Below are positions 43,136-52,082 of a stretch of DNA of 64,000 nt, piece after piece (position 1 is the first letter of the stretch; the number at the start of each line of letters is the position of its first letter). Source of the DNA: an uncultured Thermomicrobiaceae bacterium (GTDB lineage Bacteria; Chloroflexota; Chloroflexia; Thermomicrobiales; Thermomicrobiaceae); the NCBI GenBank assembly GCA_938082375.1, contig CALKCJ010000007.1, positions 1-64,000 on the forward strand, in the 5' to 3' direction. The notes under the pieces were generated by a model. The model was not told the DNA's origin. It saw only the letters and a program-made list of their open reading frames with translations, and did no database searches. A program made the translations under genes and the position numbers.

Positions 43136-44070
43136 GCCAGCTGGTCTACCGCCACACGTTGGCAGCCATGGGATCGACGGTGGAGATCGTCCTGGTCGGT
43201 GGGTGTGCGGCTGAAGCGGGGGAGGCGTTCGCACTCGCTGAGCGGCTGGCGGCCGAGTGGGAGCGGACGTTCAGTCGCTTCCGCCCCGACAGCGAGCTGA
43301 GCCACCTTAACCGTCGATCTGGGGAGGCGGTGGCAGTGTCCGACCTCCTGTATAGCGCGACCGAGATGGCGCTCCACGCCGCCTTTCGTACCGGCGGGCT
43401 GTTCGATCCGACTGTGCTGCCGTCGCTCACCGCGCTTGGCTACGACCGCACGTTCGAGGCGATCTCCGAGCGCGGCGATCTTCCGAGCGGTCTTTCGGCA
43501 GCGCCCGGCGTGTCCGGAGTCATGCTCGATCCCGAACGGCGTACGGTGAGACTTCCTGCCGGAGTGCAGCTCGATCTGGGTGGCCTGGCTAAGGGCCTCT
43601 ACGCGGACGTCCTCGCCGGCACATTGGCGGGCTGGGATGGGGGCGTCGTCTCAGCCGGAGGCGATCTGCGGGTGTGGGGGATCTCGCCCGATCGTGACCG
43701 CTGGTCGATCGGCATCGAGGATCCGGACGAACCGACGCGGAACGTCGCGACCGTACTGGTGACGACCTGCGGAGTCGCCACCTCGGGAACCAATCGCCGC
43801 ACTTGGCTGCGAGGTGGCCGGCCGGTCCACCACCTGATCGATCCGCGAACTGGCTGGCCGGTCGAGAGCCGTTTCCGGTCGGTGACGAGTATCGCGCCGA
43901 CGGCGACTCGGGCTGAGATCGCATCCTTGGCGCTCATCGTCGGCGGGCCGACTGCAGCAGAAGCCGAGGCCGTACGCTCGCTCTTTACTCTCGCCCTCGC
44001 GGTCGGCTGCGAAGGGGAGATCGTCGCGTACCGAGGCTCAGCAACGGTGGGTGGGAATGGGTACCGGTAA
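43132..44070 (+). CDS. apbE: FAD:protein FMN transferase ApbE
   Basis: The 312-residue protein transfers FMN from FAD to a Ser/Thr of a target protein. Family features are MGSTVEIVL near the start, FSRFRPDSELSHLN, LDLGGLAKGLYAD, VSAGGDLRVWG, GVATSGTNRR and HHLIDPRTGWPV, the last with the His-Asp of the metal site. No signal peptide is evident, so it may act on the cytoplasmic side, or the start may lie elsewhere. It is embedded between membrane-protein genes with overlaps, pointing to a flavinylated partner in the same membrane system. Confidence 0.9.
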   Translation: MSQLVYRHTLAAMGSTVEIVLVGGCAAEAGEAFALAERLAAEWERTFSRFRPDSELSHLNRRSGEAVAVSDLLYSATEMALHAAFRTGGLFDPTVLPSLTALGYDRTFEAISERGDLPSGLSAAPGVSGVMLDPERRTVRLPAGVQLDLGGLAKGLYADVLAGTLAGWDGGVVSAGGDLRVWGISPDRDRWSIGIEDPDEPTRNVATVLVTTCGVATSGTNRRTWLRGGRPVHHLIDPRTGWPVESRFRSVTSIAPTATRAEIASLALIVGGPTAAEAEAVRSLFTLALAVGCEGEIVAYRGSATVGGNGYR

Positions 44071-44812
44071 CCGGCCACGTGAGCACGAGGTGGAAGAGAG
44101 CGCCTGGATACTCTTGGGGCCCCTGGGCGTTCTTGCGGTGGCCCTCGGGTTGGCGGCGTTGCTCGTACTCCTGGGGCTGATAGGGCTTTCGCCCAGCCCG
44201 CTGACCTGGTATCTCGCACGTGCCTCGGGCCTGACGCTCTACCTCCTGCTCTGGCTCTCGCTTGTCAGCGGTCTGGGGCTGACGACTAGGCTGCTCGACC
44301 TCCTCGGTGGCCGACGCGTGGTCTGGGAGCTCCACTCTCTGGCGACTGAGCTCGCCTATAGCTTCTTGGCCCTGCACGTTCTCTCGCTCGCCGCCGACCC
44401 GTCAGTGCCGCTGGGGGCCACAGGTGTCCTCCTGATGTCTCAGACGAGCGTCCGCCAGCCGTGGACGGATATCGGGATCGTCACCGCGTACGGCTTTATC
44501 GTCGTCGCAGCCAGCTTCAGCCTGCGCCGCTTCATCGGCCGAGCAGCCTGGCGCGCGCTCCACTACGTCACCTTCCCGCTCTGGGCGATGGCGCTGTCCC
44601 ACGGCCTGGGGGCAGGCAGCGATGCGACGCGCCCGTGGGCTATACTTTTGTATGCGACGACGACCGGTCTCGTCGCTTTCCTCGGATCCATCCGGCTACT
44701 CCAGGCCAGACGTCCCAGGCAGCAATGGAAAGGGGAATGGAGGTCGGGTGCCAGCCTAGCGGTACCGGGGGGAGGTTCTCCGAGCGCAGACGATGCGAGT
44801 CCTCATCGTTGA
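44057..44812 (+). CDS. Ferric reductase-like haem membrane protein
   Basis: The 251-residue protein has about six membrane helices and the ferric-reductase-like domain seen in MsrQ and YedZ. Probable haem ligands are the His pairs in ELHSLATELAYSFLALHVL and ALHYVTFPLWAMALSHGL, on two helices. With ApbE before it and a two-component system after it, it probably passes electrons across the membrane to or from a flavin. ATG 44057 overlaps the apbE end; GTG 44051 is equally possible. The C-terminal tail beyond about residue 220 is soluble. Confidence 0.75.
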   Translation: MGTGNRPREHEVEESAWILLGPLGVLAVALGLAALLVLLGLIGLSPSPLTWYLARASGLTLYLLLWLSLVSGLGLTTRLLDLLGGRRVVWELHSLATELAYSFLALHVLSLAADPSVPLGATGVLLMSQTSVRQPWTDIGIVTAYGFIVVAASFSLRRFIGRAAWRALHYVTFPLWAMALSHGLGAGSDATRPWAILLYATTTGLVAFLGSIRLLQARRPRQQWKGEWRSGASLAVPGGGSPSADDASPHR

Positions 44813-45461
44813 AGATGAAGCTCATCTGGCCAATCTCATCGCACGAGTTCTGCAGCGGGAGCGGTACGAGGTCGACGTCACGTACGACGGCGAGGCCGGG
44901 CTCGCGCGCGCGTTAGGCGGACGGTACGACGCGATCGTGCTGGATCGGATGCTACCCGGTGTCGATGGCCTCGAGGTCTGCCGGAGGATGCGGGCCGCTG
45001 GCGTCCACACCCCTGTGCTCCTCCTTAGCGCCCGCCGTGAGCTGGATGAGCGCGTCCAGGGGCTGGACGCAGGGGCCGACGACTACCTCGGCAAACCGTT
45101 TGCCTTCACTGAGCTGCTGGCGCGCATCCGGGCACTGACGCGGCGTGGCGATCGCCCGGTGTTGCCGGCCGTGCTCAGAGTCGGTGACCTCACGCTCGAC
45201 CCACGAGCGCACCGGGTTGAGCGCGCCGGCCGGGAGATCGCGCTGAGCCAGCGGGAGTTCGCGCTCCTAGAGTATCTGATGCGGAACGCTGGTCAGGTGT
45301 TGACGCGCGAGCAGATCCGAGAGCGGATCTGGGGGCCGGCGGCCGAGCCCGAGAGCAACATCGTGGATCTCTATATCCATTACCTGCGAAAGAAGCTCGA
45401 CGACCGTCCAGAGTCGCTCATCCGGACGGTGCGGGGCGTCGGCTACATGCTGCGCGCCTAG
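44793..45461 (+). CDS. OmpR/PhoB-family response regulator
   Basis: The 222-residue regulator has a receiver domain with acidic pocket VEDE, phosphoacceptor Asp51 in IVLDRMLPG, and Lys in GKPFAF, followed by a winged-helix DNA-binding domain (from about residue 130) ending in RTVRGVGYML. It overlaps the haem-protein gene by 20 bp and precedes its sensor kinase by 11 bp. It probably controls the ApbE/haem operon itself. Confidence 0.93.
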   Translation: MRVLIVEDEAHLANLIARVLQRERYEVDVTYDGEAGLARALGGRYDAIVLDRMLPGVDGLEVCRRMRAAGVHTPVLLLSARRELDERVQGLDAGADDYLGKPFAFTELLARIRALTRRGDRPVLPAVLRVGDLTLDPRAHRVERAGREIALSQREFALLEYLMRNAGQVLTREQIRERIWGPAAEPESNIVDLYIHYLRKKLDDRPESLIRTVRGVGYMLRA

Positions 45462-45472
45462 GTGAAGCAGCG

Positions 45473-46861
45473 ATGTTTACAAACATCGGTCGCCGCCTGG
45501 CACTGCTCAACGCGCTGGTGGTCATCGCGGTCATCGCCCTGGCTGGGCTGGTCATCTACCTGGCACTGCGCCAGAGTCTCGACGCCGAGGTCGACGAGGC
45601 GCTGCGCCTCCGTGTCGAGCAGGTGGCCCGATCGTGGGAGGATGGGCGCATCGCGGAGCCGGTTCCGTCGGTAGAGCGGCGTGAGGAGGACGACGAGCGT
45701 GAGGAGCACGGGGAAGAGATCCTGCGCGAGGGGGACACGATCGTGCTCGTCGCCGACTCCGCCGGGCGCGTAGTCTCCAACCCGCGTGGCATCGCGCTTG
45801 CGGGAATCCCGATCCGACCCGGCATTGAGCGGGCACTGGGCGGAGCAGACGATCGTCGCACCGTGGAGATCGCGGGCGTCGGCGCGATGCGCGTGCTCAC
45901 GGTACCGGTTCGGCACGACGGGGAGGTAGTCGGAGCCGTGCAGGCGCTGCGTAGCCTGCGCGAGCATCAACGCGAGCTCGAGCTCGTCAAGTGGATGACG
46001 CTGCTCGGGGTGGGGCTCGGTGCCATCGTCGCCGTGCCGGCCGGCCTCTACCTGGCACACCACGCGATGCGGCCGATCAACGCCGCCTTCGAGCGGCAGC
46101 GCGCCTTCGTTGCCGATGCCTCGCACGAGCTGCGGACGCCGCTGACGCTGATCCGGGCCAACGCCGAGTTCGCCCTGCAAGACCCGTCGCTGCCGGTCGC
46201 AGAAATCCAGCACGAGCTGGGCGTGATCCTCGAGGAGGTCGACCGGACAGACCGGCTGGTCGATGACCTGCTGACGCTGGCCAGGCTCGATGCCGGCCAG
46301 TTGCCGCTGCGGCGCGCTCCGCACGATCTCGGTAAGCTCGTGGCCAGAGCAGCGCAGGGTATGCGCCCCCTCGCTCTGGAGCGGGGGGTTGTGCTCGAGG
46401 TCCGCGATGCCGATCGATGCCGGGTGATCGTCGACGATGACCGGGTTATCCAGGTTGTGCGCATCCTGGTCGATAACGCGATCAAACATACCCCATCAGG
46501 TGGGCGGGTGGAGATCGCGACCGCGTGCGCCGGAGGCCAGGCGAGGATCACGGTTCGTGACACCGGGGTGGGTATCCCGCCGGAGCACGTGCCGCGCGTG
46601 TTCGACCGGTTCTATCGGGTCGACACCGCGCGGAGCCGGGCCGATGGAGGCATCGGGCTAGGACTGGCGATCGCCAAGGCGATCGTAGAGGCGCACGGCG
46701 GCCGTATCTGGCTGGAGAGCCAAGTCAGTGCCGGGACGACCGTCACGATGATCTTGCCGGCTGAGGCTCGCGCCGCGCCGGGGGATCGGTCGAGCGCGGA
46801 AGAGGCCGTGCGGAGCACAGGTCCCTCGGCCCGATCGCGTCTCACTCACCGCCCGCGATAG
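45473..46861 (+). CDS. Sensor histidine kinase
   Basis: The 462-residue kinase has two membrane helices (about 9-32 and 173-196) around an external sensing domain, then the H-box FVADASHELRTPL with phosphoacceptor His218, and the catalytic domain with N-box VDNAIKHTPSGG, GVGIPPEH and GIGLGLAIAKAIVEAHGG. The external domain holds a dense acidic patch at residues 67-85 (RREEDDEREEHGEE), a possible cation-binding site. The end overlaps the convergent oxidoreductase gene by 20 bp. Confidence 0.92.
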   Translation: MFTNIGRRLALLNALVVIAVIALAGLVIYLALRQSLDAEVDEALRLRVEQVARSWEDGRIAEPVPSVERREEDDEREEHGEEILREGDTIVLVADSAGRVVSNPRGIALAGIPIRPGIERALGGADDRRTVEIAGVGAMRVLTVPVRHDGEVVGAVQALRSLREHQRELELVKWMTLLGVGLGAIVAVPAGLYLAHHAMRPINAAFERQRAFVADASHELRTPLTLIRANAEFALQDPSLPVAEIQHELGVILEEVDRTDRLVDDLLTLARLDAGQLPLRRAPHDLGKLVARAAQGMRPLALERGVVLEVRDADRCRVIVDDDRVIQVVRILVDNAIKHTPSGGRVEIATACAGGQARITVRDTGVGIPPEHVPRVFDRFYRVDTARSRADGGIGLGLAIAKAIVEAHGGRIWLESQVSAGTTVTMILPAEARAAPGDRSSAEEAVRSTGPSARSRLTHRPR

Positions 46862-48779
46862 CCCGGAAGTGCTCCATCGTCAGGCAGCCGGTAGGGCAGC
46901 GGTCGACGCATGCGCCGCAACGGATGCACCGCTCTTCGTCGAGTACCATCACGACCGCGTGTGGCTTGAACGCCTCCTTTACCGAGCGCGGTCGTGCCGG
47001 ATCGTTGTCGATCGCTTGGATCCGATCTGCCATGACCATCTCCAGGCACCGCTGCGGGCAGGCTTCGACGCAGCCGCTACAGAGGATGCAGCGGGTGCCG
47101 TCGATGAAGATGTTGAGCTGACATTGCAGGCAGCGCCTGGCCTCGGCCTGGGCGCTCACCGGTGAGAGCGGGAGCTCGACCTCCGGCGCCGGGCGGAGTG
47201 ACGCGCCCAGCCCGCGTTCGTCAAGCGGCCGGGACGGTACCGCTTGCCGCTGGATCTGGAGGTAGGGATCGCCATGACGGAGACGTCGGTTCGGTGTCGC
47301 CAGCGTCCAGTCCGCGACTCCCCCAACCAGTAGCCTGCGGAGCACGCACGGCTCCGGTGTAGAGAGGGGCACGAGTTCGATTTCGGTCGTGGGCTCGGAA
47401 GCGGTCGCCGGCCTCAGCGCGGCGTCGATCGAGCGTGCAGCGCGCTTGCCGTCGGCGATGGCCGAGATAACGTTGCGCGGGCCGGCGACATAGTCGCCGG
47501 TAGCCCAGATCTTAGGATGACCCGTTCGGAATTGCTCATCGACCTGCGGGGCACCGTGCCGGTCGACGTGCTCGAAGAGACTGCTCTGTCCCAGGGAGCG
47601 GTCCGGCCGCTGGCCGATGGCGACAATTACCCGGTCACAGGGTACGACGAGCTCGCTGCCTGGCACCGGCTCGATCCGTCGCCGGCCGGTCTCGTCTGGA
47701 TCGCCGAGCCGGTTACGCGCGAACTTGACGCCGGCAACCCGGCCGGCTCGGCCGGCGATCCGGGTCGGCGTGGCCATGAAAACGAACTCCACACCCTCGC
47801 GCTCGGCTTCCGCGATCTCGTCTTGGCTTACTGGCATGTCATCTCGCCCGCGCCGGTAGGCCAGGATCGAGCGGACGGCCCCCAGGCGCAGCGCTGTGCG
47901 GGCGCAGTCGAGCGAGACGTAGCCGCCGCCGATGGTGAGCACGCACTCGCTATGGAGCATCCCCTGTGACCCGTAGACGTTCACCCCCTCCAGGAAGCGT
48001 AGGCCGCTCAGTACCCCCTCCAGCTCCTCACCGGGAATGCCGAGAGTCGCGGGCTGCTGGCAGCCAGCGGCGAGCAACACCGCATCGAAGCGGTCAACGA
48101 GCTCCTCAAGGGAGACATCGCGTCCCACTTCGACGTTGTACCAGATTTCGACGCCGAGGCCGGTAATAAGCTCTACCTCGCTGCGGATAACGTCGCGGGG
48201 CAGCCGCCACTCAGGTACTCCGACCCAGAGCATGCCCCCGGGTACGGGATAGCGTTCGAGGATCGTCACCTGGTGACCCTGGCGGGCGAGCTCTCGCGCC
48301 GCGGCCAGGCCGCTCGGCCCGGCGCCGACGATGGCGACGCGCTTGCCTGTCGGCGGTACGACCGGCTCGAGGCGTGCCAAGCTGCCGTAGTCCGCGGCGA
48401 CGCGCTTTAGCGCGCAAATCGCGACTGGGGCATCGACGACCCGGCGTCGGCAGGCATCCTCGCAGGGACGTGCACAGATACGGCCCAGGCACACCGGCAG
48501 CACGTTGGCCTCCCGGTTGACCTCGTCACTGTCGCGGTAGCGGCCGTCAGCGATCAGCGCGATATAGCGGGGCACGTCCGTGCGGGCTGGGCAGGCAGCT
48601 TGACAGGGGATATTATCTTGGAACCAGCGCAGGTCGCCGGTGAAGACGTCGTACTTCGGGCCGGTCCGCTTCGCGTCCGCGGGAACGAAGTTGGTCCGGA
48701 TGACTGCCAGTAATCTGATTCGTCGTCGCGCACCCAAGAGCAGTGTCCTTCTCACTGATACCCGCGGCGCCGGCCGCAC
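46842..48779 (-). CDS. FAD/NAD(P)-binding Fe-S oxidoreductase (GltD-like with C-terminal 4Fe-4S clusters)
   Basis: The protein of up to 645 residues has an N-terminal Fe-S segment (CQAACPARTDVPRYI and GRICARPCEDACRR), a GltD-like body with FAD motif RVAIVGAGPSGLAAARELA and NAD(P) motif LTIGGGYVSLDCARTALRLG, and a C-terminal double 4Fe-4S ferredoxin domain (CILCSGCVEACPQRC and CIRCGACVDRCPTGC). The layout resembles electron-bifurcating or ferredoxin-linked NADPH oxidoreductase subunits. The start is uncertain; no good ribosome site is seen and a start about eight to 25 residues later is possible. It stands alone on the - strand. Confidence 0.82.
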   Translation of the reverse strand: MRPAPRVSVRRTLLLGARRRIRLLAVIRTNFVPADAKRTGPKYDVFTGDLRWFQDNIPCQAACPARTDVPRYIALIADGRYRDSDEVNREANVLPVCLGRICARPCEDACRRRVVDAPVAICALKRVAADYGSLARLEPVVPPTGKRVAIVGAGPSGLAAARELARQGHQVTILERYPVPGGMLWVGVPEWRLPRDVIRSEVELITGLGVEIWYNVEVGRDVSLEELVDRFDAVLLAAGCQQPATLGIPGEELEGVLSGLRFLEGVNVYGSQGMLHSECVLTIGGGYVSLDCARTALRLGAVRSILAYRRGRDDMPVSQDEIAEAEREGVEFVFMATPTRIAGRAGRVAGVKFARNRLGDPDETGRRRIEPVPGSELVVPCDRVIVAIGQRPDRSLGQSSLFEHVDRHGAPQVDEQFRTGHPKIWATGDYVAGPRNVISAIADGKRAARSIDAALRPATASEPTTEIELVPLSTPEPCVLRRLLVGGVADWTLATPNRRLRHGDPYLQIQRQAVPSRPLDERGLGASLRPAPEVELPLSPVSAQAEARRCLQCQLNIFIDGTRCILCSGCVEACPQRCLEMVMADRIQAIDNDPARPRSVKEAFKPHAVVMVLDEERCIRCGACVDRCPTGCLTMEHFRAIAGGE

Positions 48780-48929
48780 ATACCAGCGTAGCGAGCGCCG
48801 ATTGGGCGCGGATTAGAGCGGGCGATCGACTGCCGGGCCAGCAGAAGGCCATCTTCCTGGACATCCCTTTCTGGCGAGACCTGGATGAAATGGCCCTGCC
48901 CACACCCAGGTAGGGACGAGCTGGAGCTC

Positions 48930-50168
48930 CTAGGCGAGCCGGCGCAGCGCGGCAGCGAGCACCCTAATCCCCGTGACCGCGTCGTCGGTGGTGGTGAACT
49001 CGGCCAGGGTGTGGCGACGGCCCCCACCCTGCGGACGAACACGGTCGCGACCCGGGCGATGTGGGCCAGCCGCTGGGCATGGTGTCCAGTCCCGCTCGGC
49101 ATGGTCGTCACCGGAGCTCCTGCTCGGCAGTGGCTTCGACGAGGAGCCGGACGAGTTCCAGGTCGCAGGCGCAGGGTGGGTGGCTCGTCGTGCTCTGCCA
49201 GCTCGCCGCGCGACCGTGCCGCAGGGCGACCGTCCGCGGCGTCTCCTCGTGAGTAGAGCAGAGCTCAGCCAGCCTCGCTACGCCGGGATGCTGGACGTCG
49301 ATGGTGACGCTGACCTTCTCCGGCACAATGTTCGGACAGGTGGGCTCGACTAGCGCCCGGCCGCCGGTGGTCACCGCTGGCCGGCTGATCTCGCGTGTCC
49401 GAGCGATGACGGCCGAAATCATCTCGACGGTGGCCGGCATCGGATCTTGACGCAGATCCATCGGCATGGCGCCGGCATGGTCTGCGCGCCTGCGAACCTC
49501 GACCAGGTAGTGGTGGATGCGCGGGAAGCCGGTCACGACCGCGGTGGGAAGCCCTTGCTGCTCGAGGGTCGGTCCCTGCTCGACGTGCAGCTCGATGAAA
49601 ACCTCGAGGCCGTTCCGCGCCGTCTCGGGAATCCGAACCGGGTCGCGTCCGACCGCGCGCATCGCGTCGGCGATCGTGACTCCAGCAGAGTCGCGGAGCG
49701 TCTCGGGCTCCTCCGGAGCCGATGAGGCCGGTGACGGCGCGGGAGCCCCAGAAGTTGGTGGTCGGGAAGCGGCTCGACTCCTCCTCGCAGAAGGAGACGA
49801 GCTTGAGAGTGCGCCGGGGCGTGCCGAATGCTCGCGGAGCGTCCGGAGGGCGACGAGTCCGACGATGACACTGAGCGCGCCGTCGAGGCGCCCGCCGGGG
49901 GCTTGGGAGTCGATGTGCGATTCGGTGACGATGCTTGGCCCACCCTCGCTCCCTTCGAGCCGGCGCAGACGTTGCCGACTGCATCCTGCCAGGCGTGCAG
50001 GCCGGCCTCCTCAGCCCAGCGCATCACCTGCCGCTGGGCGCCCGCCCATTCCGGCGTGTAGACCTTGCGGACAACGCCGGTCTCGCCCCAGGCTCCGTAG
50101 CGCGCCAGCTCGTGGATCGTGCGTCCGATGAGTTCGTGATCGATCGCGATCAGTGCGGCGATCAGCAT
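48930..50168 (-). pseudogene. Decayed M20-family N-carbamoyl amino acid hydrolase/allantoate amidohydrolase
   Basis: The reading frame of a hydantoinase/carbamoylase-family amidase is spread over all three frames of the - strand with at least five frameshifts, near 49965, 49815, 49712, 49113 and 49025. The pieces in order are ELIGRTIHELARYGAWGETG, SIVTESHIDSQAPGGRLDGA, KLVSFCEEESSRFPTTNFWG, IADAMRAVGRDPVRIPE through ELHVEQGPTLEQQG and MPSGTGHHAQRLAHIAR, and finally HTLAEFTTTDDAVTGIR. Metal and catalytic residues are still recognisable but no intact product can be made. Intact genes of equal GC content on both sides make sequencing error an unlikely cause for all five. Confidence 0.85.
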
Positions 50169-50401
50169 CCTCCCACGCAGGTGGAGACCCGGGCGCTCAT
50201 GGTGCGTTGGGAGGGATCTCTCTGCCGGGGTGTCCACCCGGCGAGCGAAGCATATCCAGCTCGCCGGGTGGACTGTGGGATGGTGAGGGTCGGTAATACG
50301 TGCGAGTCCTACCGGCTCCCGGCGGCTGCCTCGCCGAGTGATTAGAAGGGTGTCCAGCATCTGGCGCGCGGCGCGCGCTGCGCCCATCCGTTGTCTTTCG
50401 C

Positions 50402-50477
50402 TGGTAGGCCGGGTGGGAATCGAACCCACAACCCGCGGATTAAAAGTCCGCTGCTCTGCCAGTTGAGCTACCGGCCC
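50402..50477 (-). tRNA. tRNA-Lys (anticodon TTT)
   Basis: The 76-nt cloverleaf has an acceptor stem GGGCCGG/CCGGCCT with a G-U first pair, D arm with AGCTCAACTGGCAGAGC, anticodon stem GCGGA/TCCGC around CTTTTAA with TTT at the centre, and the T arm GTGGG-TTCGATT-CCCAC. Discriminator A and an encoded CCA end are present. Confidence 0.95.
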
Positions 50478-50507
50478 TCGCGCCACCTGGCGCCGGTCTT
50501 CTCCATA

Positions 50508-50516
50508 ATTGTACCA
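50508..50516 (-). promoter_or_regulatory. Extended -10 promoter candidate of tRNA-Lys
   Basis: On the - strand TGGTACAAT (50516-50508) is an extended -10 box 30 bp upstream of the tRNA. No -35 box is evident at the right distance. Confidence 0.4.
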
Positions 50517-50620
50517 GTACCCTGCTCTCCTTTTCCTCTTGTTCACCTTGGAAACGACGACGCGATCTCTGGCTTGACTCACGGTAAACTCACGCTAGCT
50601 GTAGGAGAAGGGCGGTAACC

Positions 50621-50875
50621 ATGGCGATCGATGAAGCGACCGCGCTGCGGCTGGCCGACCAGGCTGTAGACCAAGCCGGTGGATCACGTTATGTCTATAA
50701 CAACCCGCGTCACCCGTTCGCGCGTAACGCCGTCCGCACCTTCGAGATCGAGGGGTACCGAGTGGTGGTCCGCTTCGGCGAGATCAGCAGCCCGGCGATC
50801 GTCGAGGTCGAGGGTTGGGTCTTCGAGATCCAGGAGCACGGGTTGGTCATGCTCTTCGGGCCATCGTTTCGATGA
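50621..50875 (+). CDS. Small hypothetical protein
   Basis: The 84-residue protein from ATG 50621 follows AGGAGAAGGGCGG. It reads as a compact alpha/beta domain: an N-terminal helix (EATALRLADQAVDQAG) then strands YRVVVRFGEI, AIVEVEGWVFEI and LVMLFGPSFR. No signal peptide or known family is apparent. A TTGACT 42 bp upstream may be part of a promoter but has no convincing -10 box. Confidence 0.6.
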   Translation: MAIDEATALRLADQAVDQAGGSRYVYNNPRHPFARNAVRTFEIEGYRVVVRFGEISSPAIVEVEGWVFEIQEHGLVMLFGPSFR

Positions 50876-50990
50876 GAGGTTGCCTACGGAGATCCGCGCC
50901 GAACGGCCGTTCGCTGCGGGGTGAGCCGTCGATGTACCGGGCCTGCGACGATGCCGCATGCGCGCCGGGTAGCGGCTGAGAGGGACGGCG

Positions 50991-51821
50991 ATGCCGGAAG
51001 GTCTGCTCGGCCGGCTGGCGCTCGGCCTGCTCATCAGCGCGGCCATCGCCGGGGCCGGAGTCTGGCGCCAGGCACTGACATGGAGCGGTGTGGCCGGTGC
51101 GGTGGTAGTCGGCACGCTCATCTTCGCGTTCGGTGGGCTGGCCTGGGCCATCCCGATGGTCGCCTTCTTCGTCGCCGGTAGCGCCCTTTCAGCCCTGGGC
51201 CGCGAGCGGAAGCGGGCACTGGACGCTGTTGCGGCCAAGGGCGCTCAGCGCGACCTCGTTCAGGTGTTGGCCAACGGCGGGGCCGCGACCGCGCTGGCGC
51301 TGGCCGCCGGCTCGACGGGCCGGGCTGCGCTCCTCTTCCCTGCCTATCTGGGCGTGCTCGCCGCGGTCACGGCCGATACCTGGTCGACCGAGATCGGTGG
51401 GCTGAGCCGTCGCCCGCCGCGGCTCGTCACGACGCTGGCTGTCGTGCCGCCGGGCACTTCAGGCGGGGTCACGCCGCTGGGCCTGCTCGCCGCGGCCGCT
51501 GGCGGGCTCTGCATCGGCGCGATTGGCTGGCTCTCGCTCCTGCTGGACGCCGAACTGACCGGATTAGAGCCGTTTCACGCGCTGGCGCTCGGCGCGCTGG
51601 CCGGGCTGGCCGGCTCACTGGCCGACAGCGTGCTCGGGGCGACCGTACAGGAGGTGCGCTGGTGTCCGGTCTGCCGCATTGCGACCGAGGCGGCACTGCA
51701 TCGCTGCGGGGCACCGGCGGTACCTCACCGCGGCTGGCCGAGGCTGAACAACGACGCGGTGAACTTTCTGGCCTCGTTGATCGGTATCCCCATCGGCACC
51801 CTGGTCGTGGCGCTCGTTTGA
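50991..51821 (+). CDS. DUF92 family membrane protein
   Basis: The 276-residue protein has about six to seven membrane helices and the conserved motifs of DUF92: AVTADTWSTEIGG, PPGTSGGVTPLG, GSLADSVLGATVQ and RLNNDAVNFLAS. Plant VTE6, a phytyl-phosphate kinase, and animal TMEM19 share the family, so a polyprenyl-phosphate kinase role is possible. A small Cys motif CPVCR lies between two of the motifs. ATG 50991 is preceded by a purine-rich GAGAGGGACGG. Confidence 0.88.
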   Translation: MPEGLLGRLALGLLISAAIAGAGVWRQALTWSGVAGAVVVGTLIFAFGGLAWAIPMVAFFVAGSALSALGRERKRALDAVAAKGAQRDLVQVLANGGAATALALAAGSTGRAALLFPAYLGVLAAVTADTWSTEIGGLSRRPPRLVTTLAVVPPGTSGGVTPLGLLAAAAGGLCIGAIGWLSLLLDAELTGLEPFHALALGALAGLAGSLADSVLGATVQEVRWCPVCRIATEAALHRCGAPAVPHRGWPRLNNDAVNFLASLIGIPIGTLVVALV

Positions 51822-52082
51822 CCGGACCGCAGCGCTCGCGCCAGCATTCCCTCTGCCGCGGTGCCGCCGACTGCCGGACTCAATTAGGCACCATTCGGCC
51901 CGGAAAGCGCCTTGGGCAGTTTCCTGGTGATGCGGCCATCCCCCTCGCCCATCGGCAGGACGACCTGCATTCGCCCCACTACCCTGGGCTTCGACGATCC
52001 TCTCGACGATCTCGGCTGCCTGAGATGGACGCGGCGTTCGAAGCCCTCCGCTCTCCTCCTCAGCAGTTCCGAGGGCTGAGCG
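51822..52082. other. Convergent intergenic gap, no gene seen
   Basis: No supported coding sequence or RNA gene; the overlapping open frames are continuation of out-of-frame reading from the flanking genes. Confidence 0.4.

Noticed and set aside
49533-50582. Single 349-codon protein on the - strand
   Set aside because: Its N-terminal third reads through tRNA-Lys (the PVAQLAEQR and GSIPTRPT peptide typical of translated tRNA genes), and the rest is a mixture of amidohydrolase and out-of-frame sequence.
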